DNA of 64,000 bases, from positions 1-64,000 of the forward strand of contig VGEU01000003.1 of NCBI GenBank assembly GCA_016869145.1, given 5' to 3'. Below, piece by piece: positions 56,279-63,781 of the stretch; within the stretch, counting starts at the first letter, position 1; every line of letters starts with the position of its first letter. Made by a program: the position numbers and the translations under genes. Below the pieces are notes generated by a model. It searched no databases, was not told the DNA's origin, and saw only the letters and a list, made by a program, of their open reading frames with translations. This DNA comes from Alphaproteobacteria bacterium. GTDB taxonomy: Bacteria; Pseudomonadota; Alphaproteobacteria; MPNO01; VGEU01.

Positions 56279-57235
56279 ATGAGAATGGGCAAGATCGACA
56301 TTTCGAATGCGACGCGCCCGACGCGGGCGCGGATCGGCGGCAGCGACAGAGATCGTGCAGCGCGCTTCAGCAAGCGCATGCCGCCTGCCGCCAAGCGCAG
56401 CGTGTTCCTCCGCAACAATGTCCTGCTGCCCATCAGGACGCCGCCGGTCAATCCGGAGCGCACTGAAATTCCCGACCCGCCGCAGGCCACCGAAGTGATC
56501 AAGCAACTGGTCCGCGACATGGGCGTCGATGACGTCGGCATCGCCGAGATCGATCGCCGCCTGCTCTTCACGCAGGCGGGCGAGCTTCAGCACACGAGGG
56601 CCATCGTCTACGGAATCGCGATGTCGTTCGACACCATGGCCGATATCGGTCCACGCTCGCAGGACGAGGTTCATCGCGTCTATCGCAAGCTCGACGAGAC
56701 CGGCGTCCGCCTCGCCCAGCATATCGCCGCCTACGGCTACAATGCCTCGATGCAGCCGAACGAGGGCGATGTGCCGCTGGTCGCCATGGCGCAAATGGCA
56801 GGCCTCGGCGAACTGGGCAAGCACGGCTCGCTGATCTCGCCGAAGATGGGTGCATCATTCCGGCTCGGCGCGGTGACGACCGACATGCCGCTCCTCGCCG
56901 ACGGACCGAAGGACTTCGGCTTCGATGAGGTGTGCACGAAATGCGGCGTATGCACCCGGTTCTGCCCGGGCGATGCGATCAACCCGGATAAGCAGGTCGT
57001 CAATGGGATCGAGCGGTGGCACGTCGACACGCCCGCCTGCGAGCCCTATTTCCACAAGCTCTATGGCTGCAAGATCTGCCTGATGGTGTGCCCGCTCAAT
57101 AGCCGTGGCATGTTCGGCCAAGAATTCAGGGCGGCGTCGAAGGTGCTCGTCCAGACCAAGGACGCCAAAGGAATGTTGCAGCTCATCGAGGCGCGCACCG
57201 ACATGAACTACGAGGACTTCAGCGATCTCGAGTGA
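56279..57235 (+). CDS. Reductive-dehalogenase-like 4Fe-4S dicluster protein
   Basis: A 318-residue protein resembling the corrinoid/Fe-S core of reductive dehalogenases (RdhA) and QueG. 'AMAQMAGLGELGKHGSLISP' and 'FRLGAVTTDMPLLADGPKDF' match the conserved RdhA core. Two 4Fe-4S motifs follow: 'CTKCGVCTRFCPGDAI' and 'YGCKICLMVCPLNS'. No Tat signal is present, as in cytoplasmic dehalogenases of aerobes, and no C-terminal reductase domain as in BhbA/NpRdhA. It is shorter than catalytic RdhAs, so activity is uncertain. Placed right after the PobA variant, it may remove halogen from a hydroxybenzoate; that is inference. Confidence 0.75.
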   Translation: MRMGKIDISNATRPTRARIGGSDRDRAARFSKRMPPAAKRSVFLRNNVLLPIRTPPVNPERTEIPDPPQATEVIKQLVRDMGVDDVGIAEIDRRLLFTQAGELQHTRAIVYGIAMSFDTMADIGPRSQDEVHRVYRKLDETGVRLAQHIAAYGYNASMQPNEGDVPLVAMAQMAGLGELGKHGSLISPKMGASFRLGAVTTDMPLLADGPKDFGFDEVCTKCGVCTRFCPGDAINPDKQVVNGIERWHVDTPACEPYFHKLYGCKICLMVCPLNSRGMFGQEFRAASKVLVQTKDAKGMLQLIEARTDMNYEDFSDLE

Positions 57236-57506
57236 ACGACCCTCACTTGATCGGAGCGCCCGGCGACCGGAAGTGATCGGCCCTGACAAAGGGAGAACTG
57301 GCGCACCCGGTGCAGCGCCAGGCCGTGGCGCCGCGGGATGCGCTGCACCGACGAGACGCTCATCCCGCTCACTGGCTGTGGCCATTGCTTGAGCGGTCCC
57401 GTGGGTCGCCTTGCCGGGCGGATCGCTCGCCGTCAACACGACCACCCGCGCGATCACCGCCTGGTCCAGCGGCGGCTTGCGCGACGACGCGCGTCTCGCC
57501 GCTGAC
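57236..57506. other. Gap between two catabolic blocks
   Basis: A 271-nt region between a rightward and a leftward gene. Short ORFs cross it, but none resembles a known family. No tRNA, inverted repeat with T-run or copy of the tRNA-Met 3' end was found. It may be a remnant of rearrangement, since it separates two gene groups of different style. Confidence 0.5.
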
Positions 57507-58298
57507 CTAGCGCGCGAGGAACGCCTCGACCGCCTCGGCGACCGCCTGCGGCTGGTCGAAGTCCGCCATGTGGCCGGCGCCCGCGATCAGCGTGATCTTC
57601 ACCTCGCCCGCGATCGCCTCGGCGAAGCGCGTGGCGTAGGCGCGCGACATCACGCGGTCGTCGTCGCCCCAGATGATCAGGGTCGGGCAGGTGATCCGCG
57701 GCAGGCGGCGGCGTACCCGCGTATCGCCGAGCGGCCACAGATAGCGCGCGGCGGCGTTGCGCGTGCGCTGCTGGGCGATGTCCCACTCGACGACCTCGTT
57801 CGCGTCGTTGCTGTCGGCGCGGACATAGGCCTCGACCTCGGCCGGACGGTTGGACACCAGCGGCGCGTAGGCGCCCGGCCGCTGCGCGAACACGTCCGAG
57901 ATCGGGTCGCTCGGCTCGAACAGCCCGAGCGGGCCGATCAGCACGAGGCGGCGCACCGAGCGCGGCCACAGCGCCGCGACCTCGGCGGCGAGCGCGCCGC
58001 CCGCCGATGCGCCGATCAGATCGGCGCCGTCGAGCCCGGCGCCGAACCACGCGTCGCCGCTCGCGAGCGCCCAGTCGAGATGGCTGTCGAGATCCTCCCA
58101 ATCGGCCCCGCCCGGCGTGCCGGGGAGCGAGGGGGCGACGACGCGCCGGGTGCGCGCGAGCGCATCGAGGAACGGCAGCCAACGCGGCAGTCCGAGGAGG
58201 CCCGCGAAATAGCCGACCCGCGGACCCGACCCCTTCTCCCAGACACGGAAACGACCGCCGCCCGGCGCCGTGCCCCGACGCTCGTCCGGCGCGCTCAT
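57507..58298 (-). CDS. Alpha/beta hydrolase
   Basis: A 263-residue alpha/beta-hydrolase from ATG 58298. The nucleophile elbow is 'DLIGASAGGALAAEVAALWP', the acid is in 'CPTLIIWGDDDRVMSRAYAT', and the His is in 'LIAGAGHMADFDQPQA'. Size and layout fit meta-cleavage-product hydrolases or related esterases, and a BphC-like dioxygenase lies nearby at 63.8 kb. The elbow GASAG is not the usual GNSMG of BphD-type enzymes, so the substrate is open. Its start overlaps the stop of the luciferase-like gene by 4 nt (ATGA). Confidence 0.9.
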   Translation of the reverse strand: MSAPDERRGTAPGGGRFRVWEKGSGPRVGYFAGLLGLPRWLPFLDALARTRRVVAPSLPGTPGGADWEDLDSHLDWALASGDAWFGAGLDGADLIGASAGGALAAEVAALWPRSVRRLVLIGPLGLFEPSDPISDVFAQRPGAYAPLVSNRPAEVEAYVRADSNDANEVVEWDIAQQRTRNAAARYLWPLGDTRVRRRLPRITCPTLIIWGDDDRVMSRAYATRFAEAIAGEVKITLIAGAGHMADFDQPQAVAEAVEAFLAR

Positions 58299-59542
58299 GC
58301 CGGGATCGCCATCGGTGCCACGCGCTCGGCCGCGGTCATCGGCTTCGGCCACCAATGGTCTTCCCACTTGTCGTCGAACAGGCCGTGGATCTGCGGCATG
58401 ACTTTCTCGGCGAAGAGCCGCGTGTTGTAGTTGGTGACCTCCTTCGACATGTTGCCGAACTGCAGCAGCAGCATCAGGTGGCCGACATTGAGATTGACCG
58501 CCACCTCGCGGAGCTGATCGGCGACCTCGTCGGGGCTGCCGATGATGACGTGTCCCTTCTCGAGGATGTTGTCCATCTCGGCATTGGCCGGGCGCGCGAG
58601 CGTCGCTTGAGCGGCCGCCTTCACGATCTGCGAATCGAGCCTCGCCCGCACCGTCGCCTCGCTGGTGTAGCCGGGCGGCTGGGTGAACTTGGGGTCGAGA
58701 TGGAGGCAGCGGTTGTAGAAATAGTTGGCCGGTTCCGCATAGAGCTTCACGGCCTCCGCGCGCGTCTCGGCGACGCCGACCGCCTGCAGGAAGCCGGCAT
58801 GATAGGGATTGGGCTCGACCCCCATTGCCTTCATCTCGTCCCAGAACCCCTTCATGACCTGGATTCCGGACTTGTAGCCCCAGTACGACAGATAGGCGTA
58901 AACGAAGTCGTTCTCGGCGCACATGCGCCAGGTCTCGACCGAGCCCGAGCCCGGCACCCAGACCGGCGGGCGCGGCTTCTGGATCGGACGCGGCCAGATG
59001 TTGACGTAGCGGTACTGGTTGAAGCGGCCGTTATAGGCGAAGGGCTTCGGCTCCTCCCACGCGCGCTTGATCAGATCGATCGCCTCGTAATAGCGCGGGC
59101 GCAACAGCGACGGGTTCTGGCTGTAGGCGTAGCAGGTGTCCATCGGCGTGCCGACCGGAAAGCCCGCGATCATCCGCCCGCCGGAGATGACGTCGATCAT
59201 CGCGAACTCCTCGGCGACCCGGATCGGCGGGTTGTAGAGCGCGAGCGAGTTGCCCATGACGCAGAGCATCGTGTCCTTGGTGCGCCGCGCGAGCGAGGAG
59301 GCGATCAGGTTGGGCGACGGCATCAGCCCGTAGCCGTTGGAGTGGTGCTCGTTGACGCAGATGGCGTCGAAGCCCTGCGCGCCCGCGTATTCGAGCTCGT
59401 CCATGAAGTCGTTGTACATGACGTGCGCGCGCGCCGGGTCGAACAGGCTCGAGTCGACCTCAACCCAGACGCCGGGGTGCTTCTCCTTGAAATCCTCAGG
59501 AAGCTCCGTATAGGGCATCAGGTGGAACCAGCAGATCTTCAT
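58295..59542 (-). CDS. LLM-class flavin-dependent oxidoreductase
   Basis: Luciferase-like protein of 415 residues from ATG 59542. Motifs are 'GFDAICVNEHHSNGYGLMPS', 'VAEEFAMIDVISGGRMIAGF' and 'ILEKGHVIIGSPDEVADQLR', the last being the family C-terminal region. A central insertion ('VPGSGSVETWRMCAENDFVY') is typical of this longer subgroup. It is translationally coupled to the hydrolase gene, suggesting oxygenation followed by hydrolysis. The track's start at 59719 is upstream and overlaps the aminotransferase start region, which is divergent. Confidence 0.92.
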   Translation of the reverse strand: MKICWFHLMPYTELPEDFKEKHPGVWVEVDSSLFDPARAHVMYNDFMDELEYAGAQGFDAICVNEHHSNGYGLMPSPNLIASSLARRTKDTMLCVMGNSLALYNPPIRVAEEFAMIDVISGGRMIAGFPVGTPMDTCYAYSQNPSLLRPRYYEAIDLIKRAWEEPKPFAYNGRFNQYRYVNIWPRPIQKPRPPVWVPGSGSVETWRMCAENDFVYAYLSYWGYKSGIQVMKGFWDEMKAMGVEPNPYHAGFLQAVGVAETRAEAVKLYAEPANYFYNRCLHLDPKFTQPPGYTSEATVRARLDSQIVKAAAQATLARPANAEMDNILEKGHVIIGSPDEVADQLREVAVNLNVGHLMLLLQFGNMSKEVTNYNTRLFAEKVMPQIHGLFDDKWEDHWWPKPMTAAERVAPMAIPA

Positions 59543-59696
59543 GGCGAGCCTCGTGCGATTGTCCGACGGTATGACGGGTCGGGCTACTGTGACGGATGGC
59601 CGGGGCGGGCGCAACAGACCGACCGTGGCTTTGTTGCGGATCGTCGAGGCGCGTTGTACCGATAGGGCTTCGCAGACGGCGATCGGGGTGCCGGCC

Positions 59697-61079
59697 ATGG
59701 ACGACCACGGACCGCCCAACTCCCTGTCGCGCCGGGACGCGGCGCGCGTGTTCCACCCCTATGCGGCGGCGGCGCGCGTCGATCTCGACGGGCCGATGGT
59801 GATCGCGCGCGGGGAGGGCATCTATATCTACGACGAGGACGGCAAGGACTATATCGAATCGCTCGCGGTCCTCGGCGCGGTCTCGCTCGGCTTCGGCAAC
59901 AAGCGCCTCGCCGCCGCGGCCGCGCGCCAGATCGAGACGCTCTCCTTCTATCACACGTTCCAGACCAAGACGAACCCGCCCGTCGTCGCGCTCGCCGAGC
60001 GCCTCCTCGCGATCGCGCCGCCGCCAATGGCCAAGGTGTTCTTCACGAGCTCGGGCTCGGAGGCGAACGACACCGCGATCAAGCTGATCTGGTTCTACAA
60101 CAACGCGCTCGGGCGCCCGGCGAAGAAGAAGATCCTGTCGCGCCACGGCGCCTATCACGGCGTCACGATCGCGACCGCGAGCCTCAACGGGCTTCCCGCC
60201 AACCATCGTGGGTTCGACCTGCCGCTCCCCGGCTTTCTCCACGCCGACTGCCCGCATCATTACCGGCTCGGACGGGAAAGCGAGAGCGAGGCCGCGTTCG
60301 CCGCGCGCATGGCCGACGAGCTCGAGCAGCTCATCCTCCGCGAAGGGCCGGAGACGATCGCCGCGATGTTCTTCGAGCCGGTGATGGGCGCCGGCGGCAT
60401 GATCTTCCCGCCTGCCGACTACTGCCGTCGGGTCGAGGCGATCTTGCGCCAATACGACATCCTTCTCGTCGACGACGAGGTCATCTGCGGCTTCGGCCGC
60501 ACCGGGCGGATGTGGGGCGCGGAAACCTACGGCCTCCGGCCCGACATCGTGACCATCGGCAAGGCGCTGTCGTCCGGCTATATGCCGATCGCGGGGCTGA
60601 TGGTATCGGATGCCCTCCACGACGTCGTCCGCCGCCACGTCGAGACGCTCGGCGTGTGGGGCCACGGCTACACCTATTCCGGACACCCGGTCGCCGCGGC
60701 GGTCGCGAACGAGACGCTCGCGATCTACGCCGAGACCGACATCCTCGCGCATGTGCGGCGGATCGCGCCGGTCCTCCAGGCCGGGATCGCGCGCTTCGCC
60801 GATCACCCGCATATCGCCGATGTGGGCGGTGTCGGGTTGATGGCGTCCTTCGAGCTCGTGTCCGACAAGCGCACGCGCAAGCCCTTCGACGCCGGCCTCG
60901 CCGTCGGCCCGCATCTCCGCGCCAACGCGCTCCGCCACGGCCTCATCGTGCGCGCGATCGGCGACCGGATCGGCTTCACGCCGCCGCTCGTGATCGACGA
61001 GGCGGGCATCGCGGAGATGTTCCGCCGCTTCGCGCGCGCGCTCGCCGACACGACCGACTGGCTCTCGCAGTCGCGCTGA
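59697..61079 (+). CDS. Class III (omega) aminotransferase
   Basis: PLP-dependent fold-type I aminotransferase, 460 residues from ATG 59697. PLP-binding features are 'VFFTSSGSEANDTAIKLIWF', 'HGAYHGVTIATASLNGLPAN', the Asp in 'ILLVDDEVICGFGRTGRMWG' and the Schiff-base Lys in 'RPDIVTIGKALSSGYMPIAG'. It resembles beta-alanine/pyruvate or polyamine-type omega-transaminases. The amino donor is unknown. The track's start at 59541 includes sequence antisense to the luciferase-like promoter. It is divergent from that gene with 154 nt between. Confidence 0.95.
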   Translation: MDDHGPPNSLSRRDAARVFHPYAAAARVDLDGPMVIARGEGIYIYDEDGKDYIESLAVLGAVSLGFGNKRLAAAAARQIETLSFYHTFQTKTNPPVVALAERLLAIAPPPMAKVFFTSSGSEANDTAIKLIWFYNNALGRPAKKKILSRHGAYHGVTIATASLNGLPANHRGFDLPLPGFLHADCPHHYRLGRESESEAAFAARMADELEQLILREGPETIAAMFFEPVMGAGGMIFPPADYCRRVEAILRQYDILLVDDEVICGFGRTGRMWGAETYGLRPDIVTIGKALSSGYMPIAGLMVSDALHDVVRRHVETLGVWGHGYTYSGHPVAAAVANETLAIYAETDILAHVRRIAPVLQAGIARFADHPHIADVGGVGLMASFELVSDKRTRKPFDAGLAVGPHLRANALRHGLIVRAIGDRIGFTPPLVIDEAGIAEMFRRFARALADTTDWLSQSR

Positions 61080-61355
61080 CGCGACCGTCCGAACCGAACG
61101 CGTATCGCCGTTGCCCTGATTGGCGTCGCGCTCGCGGTTGATCCGGTGATGGATCGCCGCGCCCGAGACATGGATCGGGCCGGCCTGGAAGCGCCGCGAC
61201 CATCCGCCGCGTCCCGCCGTCCTTGTCGGCGAGACGGGCGCGATCCCGTTCGCAATCCCTGGTCAGCCCCGTCCTCGGCTCGCTAAGATCGAAACAGCGC
61301 GACAGGGTTCGCGACGGGGATGCGCCCCGTCCGGCGTCCTCGACGGGAAGGATCG
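61080..61355. other. Spacer before the Rieske oxygenase operon
   Basis: A 276-nt region after the aminotransferase. Only out-of-frame ORFs cross it. A GGGAAGGATCG ribosome site at its right end serves the small ORF at 61356. The promoter for the oxygenase operon is expected here but no clear -35/-10 pair was found. Confidence 0.5.
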
Positions 61356-61535
61356 ATGAGCGGCAAGGAGATCAGATGGTCGGCCGGCGCGGGCGGCCCC
61401 GGTGCCCGCTCGGTGGTCGACGTGGTGGCAGAGGGGCTCCGTGCCGGCGTGAAGGTCTACGAGATCATGCGCGACGACGACCGGCTCTTCGCGCGCGCCG
61501 TCGACGGACGGCCGAGAAAGACGGAGGATTCGTGA
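61356..61535 (+). CDS. Small 59-residue protein, first gene of the Rieske operon
   Basis: ATG 61356 follows GGGAAGGATCG, a good ribosome site. The product MSGKEIRWSAGAGGPGARSV continues with 'DVVAEGLRAGVKVYEIMRDD' and 'RLFARAVDGRPRKTEDS', probably two helices with no Cys or membrane segment. Its TGA overlaps the ATG of the Rieske oxygenase gene (TGATG), so it is translationally coupled. No family is recognised. It could be an accessory or assembly factor for the oxygenase, or only a leader peptide. Confidence 0.6.
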   Translation: MSGKEIRWSAGAGGPGARSVVDVVAEGLRAGVKVYEIMRDDDRLFARAVDGRPRKTEDS

Positions 61536-62722
61536 TGGCAACGACGGCATCGACGACCGGCAACGCCGACCGCCGGCTCTACGCGCCCTATCTGGAGGCG
61601 ACGTGGGGGATCAAGAACCACTGGTATCCGGCGCTGTTCAGCCACGAGCTCGCCGAGGACGGCGTCAAGGGGGTGGAGATCGCGGGCGTCCCGATCCTTC
61701 TTCGCCGCGCCAAGGGCAGGACCTATGCGCTGCTCGACCGCTGCGTCCACCGCGGCGTCAAGCTCTCGCTCAAGCCGACCTGCTTCACCGACGACACGGT
61801 GTCGTGCTGGTATCACGGCTTCACCTTCGACGTCGTGAATGGCGCGCTGGTGTCGATCGTCGCCTCGCCGGACGATCCGCTGATCGGCAAGGTCAGGCTC
61901 CGCACCTTCCCGGTCGAGGAGCACAAGGGGATCATCTTCGTCTTCGTCGGCGACGAGGGCTATGAGCCGGTGCCGCCGCTCGCGGACGATCTGCCGTGGC
62001 TACCGCCCTGCGACTACGACTATCGCGCCGCCCATCCGCTCGACGACGAAACGGTCATGCTCGGCATCCGCCGCGTCGGCAAGGCGAACTGGCGGCTCGC
62101 GGTCGAGAACGGATTCGATCCCGGCCACGTCCTGATCCATCGCGACAACATCCTGATCCTCGCCTCCGGCCGCTCGATGGCGCTCGGCTACCGGCCGCTC
62201 AACGACGAGGCGATCAAGGCGTTCGAGGACGACGGGCCGAAGGGTCTGATGAACATGTATGGCACCGGCAATTACGAGCCGGTGGTCAACAATGACCGCC
62301 TCAACATCAAGAGCGCGGCGCGGCGCGAGTTCAACTTCACGGGCGTCCGCACCTCGATGTTCCTGCCCGGCGTGCTGATGGTCGAGAACTTCCCCGAAAA
62401 GACCTACGCCCAGTACGAATGGTACGTGCCGATCGACGACAAGACGCATGTGTACTGGCAGGTCATCGCCGGCTGGTGCCCGACGCCCGAGGATCGGAAG
62501 AACTTCGAGTTCCGGTTCAAACACTATTTCGAGCCGGTGGCGCTCCGCGACTTCAACGATCACGATCTCCACGCGCGCGAGGCGATGCAGGATTTCTATG
62601 CCAATGGCGGCTGGCAAGAGGAGGCGCTCTGCTCGATGGACGCGGTGATCGTGAGCTGGCGCAAGATGGTCGCCCGGCACAATCGCGGTATCCAGGAACC
62701 TCCGACGCGTCGCGGCCGCTGA
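61535..62722 (+). CDS. Rieske non-haem iron oxygenase, CarAa-like
   Basis: A 395-residue terminal oxygenase from ATG 61535 (GGAGG 7 nt upstream). Rieske ligands are in 'LLDRCVHRGVKLSLKPTC' and 'SCWYHGFTFDVVNG'. The mononuclear iron motif is 'RLAVENGFDPGHVLIHRDNI', close to carbazole 1,9a-dioxygenase CarAa (ENGFDPSHIYIHKD). Other CarAa-like elements are 'FLPGVLMVENFPEK' and 'YEWYVPIDDKTHVYWQVIAG'. CarAa-type enzymes attack angular or hydroxylatable carbons of N- and O-heteroaromatics. Here the substrate is unknown. It forms an operon with the reductase that follows 6 nt later. Confidence 0.92.
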   Translation: MATTASTTGNADRRLYAPYLEATWGIKNHWYPALFSHELAEDGVKGVEIAGVPILLRRAKGRTYALLDRCVHRGVKLSLKPTCFTDDTVSCWYHGFTFDVVNGALVSIVASPDDPLIGKVRLRTFPVEEHKGIIFVFVGDEGYEPVPPLADDLPWLPPCDYDYRAAHPLDDETVMLGIRRVGKANWRLAVENGFDPGHVLIHRDNILILASGRSMALGYRPLNDEAIKAFEDDGPKGLMNMYGTGNYEPVVNNDRLNIKSAARREFNFTGVRTSMFLPGVLMVENFPEKTYAQYEWYVPIDDKTHVYWQVIAGWCPTPEDRKNFEFRFKHYFEPVALRDFNDHDLHAREAMQDFYANGGWQEEALCSMDAVIVSWRKMVARHNRGIQEPPTRRGR

Positions 62723-62728
62723 GGGATC

Positions 62729-63760
62729 GTGGACGCGTCCGCCGTCATGTCGACCGTCCGGCTCTGCTTCCGCGACGGCGTCGAGCGCGCGATCGAGGCG
62801 GCGCAGGGCGAGAGCGTGCTCGCGGCCGCGCTCCGCGCCGGCGTGCCGCTCGTCCACCAGTGCGAATCGGGAAGCTGCGGCACGTGCATGGCCCGCCTCG
62901 TCGCGGGCGAGGCTTCGCTGCTCCCGGGGCGTGCGCTCTCGCTTCTCGCCGGCGAGATCCGCGACGGCTGGCGCCTCACCTGCTCGGTCGCCGCCGCCGG
63001 TGACTGCGCCTTTGCGCTCGACTATGCCTCGACCGTGCTCGACGGCCCGCAGCCGGCCGTGCTCGCCGCGACAGTGACCGCGCTCGACTGGGTCGCAAAG
63101 ACTGTGGCGCGGCTCGAGATTGCGATCGAGACGGCGGACTTCACGTTCGAGAGCGGCCAGTATGTCCGCATCCGCGTGCCCGGCACCGACGCCTGGCGTT
63201 CCTACTCGATGGCGACGACGGCGAAGGAATTGCCGCGGATGCAGTTTCTCATCCGCCGCCTCGACGGCGGCGCGATGTCGGCCTGGCTCCGCGATGCCTG
63301 CGCGCCTGGCGCTTTGGTCGAGATCGAAGGTCCTCTGGGTTCGTTCGGCCTCACCGCGTCGAAGGGGCCCCGCCTCATGATCGCAGGCGGAACCGGGCTC
63401 GCGCCGATGCTCGCCATGCTCGATACGCTCCGTCAGCGCCCCGGGCCGCGGCTTCCGGTTCTCCTCTGCTTCGGCTGCACCGGCGAGGACGATCTCTTCT
63501 ACGTGGATGAGCTCGAGCTTCGTCGCTTCTGGATGCCGAACCTCAAGACCCGTGTGGCCCTGATGCATCGGCCCGCCGGTGTGTTCGACGGCGCGATCGG
63601 CACCGCGGTATCGCTGATCGAGGACGCCGATCTCCGCGCCCCCGGGCTCGACGCTTTTCTGTGCGGACCGCCGCCGATGATCGAGGCGGCGCGCGGGCGA
63701 TTGATTGCGGGCGGTGTGCCCGAGACGGCGATCCACGCCGAGCACTTCCGCCCGACCTGA
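62729..63760 (+). CDS. Ferredoxin-NAD(P)H reductase component for the Rieske oxygenase
   Basis: A 343-residue reductase with an N-terminal plant-type 2Fe-2S domain ('VHQCESGSCGTCMARLV' and 'DGWRLTCSVAAAGDC'). An FAD domain follows ('WRSYSMATTA' as RxYS motif), then the NAD domain ('RLMIAGGTGLAPMLAMLDTL' and 'FLCGPPPMIEAARGRLIAGG'). The order ferredoxin, FAD, NAD matches two-component oxygenase reductases such as BenC, XylZ and CarAd-like types. It should feed electrons directly to the CarAa-like enzyme. The GTG start at 62729 has GAGGG upstream; ATG 62747 is an alternative. Confidence 0.94.
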   Translation: MDASAVMSTVRLCFRDGVERAIEAAQGESVLAAALRAGVPLVHQCESGSCGTCMARLVAGEASLLPGRALSLLAGEIRDGWRLTCSVAAAGDCAFALDYASTVLDGPQPAVLAATVTALDWVAKTVARLEIAIETADFTFESGQYVRIRVPGTDAWRSYSMATTAKELPRMQFLIRRLDGGAMSAWLRDACAPGALVEIEGPLGSFGLTASKGPRLMIAGGTGLAPMLAMLDTLRQRPGPRLPVLLCFGCTGEDDLFYVDELELRRFWMPNLKTRVALMHRPAGVFDGAIGTAVSLIEDADLRAPGLDAFLCGPPPMIEAARGRLIAGGVPETAIHAEHFRPT

Positions 63761-63781
63761 ATCTTACCGGAAGGATCGACC

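Noticed and set aside
48135-57506. Integrative element with attachment sites at tRNA-Met
   Set aside because: No integrase gene and no second copy of the tRNA 3' end were found within the window.
57236-57506. Transposase or integrase remnant between the two catabolic blocks
   Set aside because: Translations in all frames gave no recognisable transposase or integrase motif and no terminal inverted repeats.
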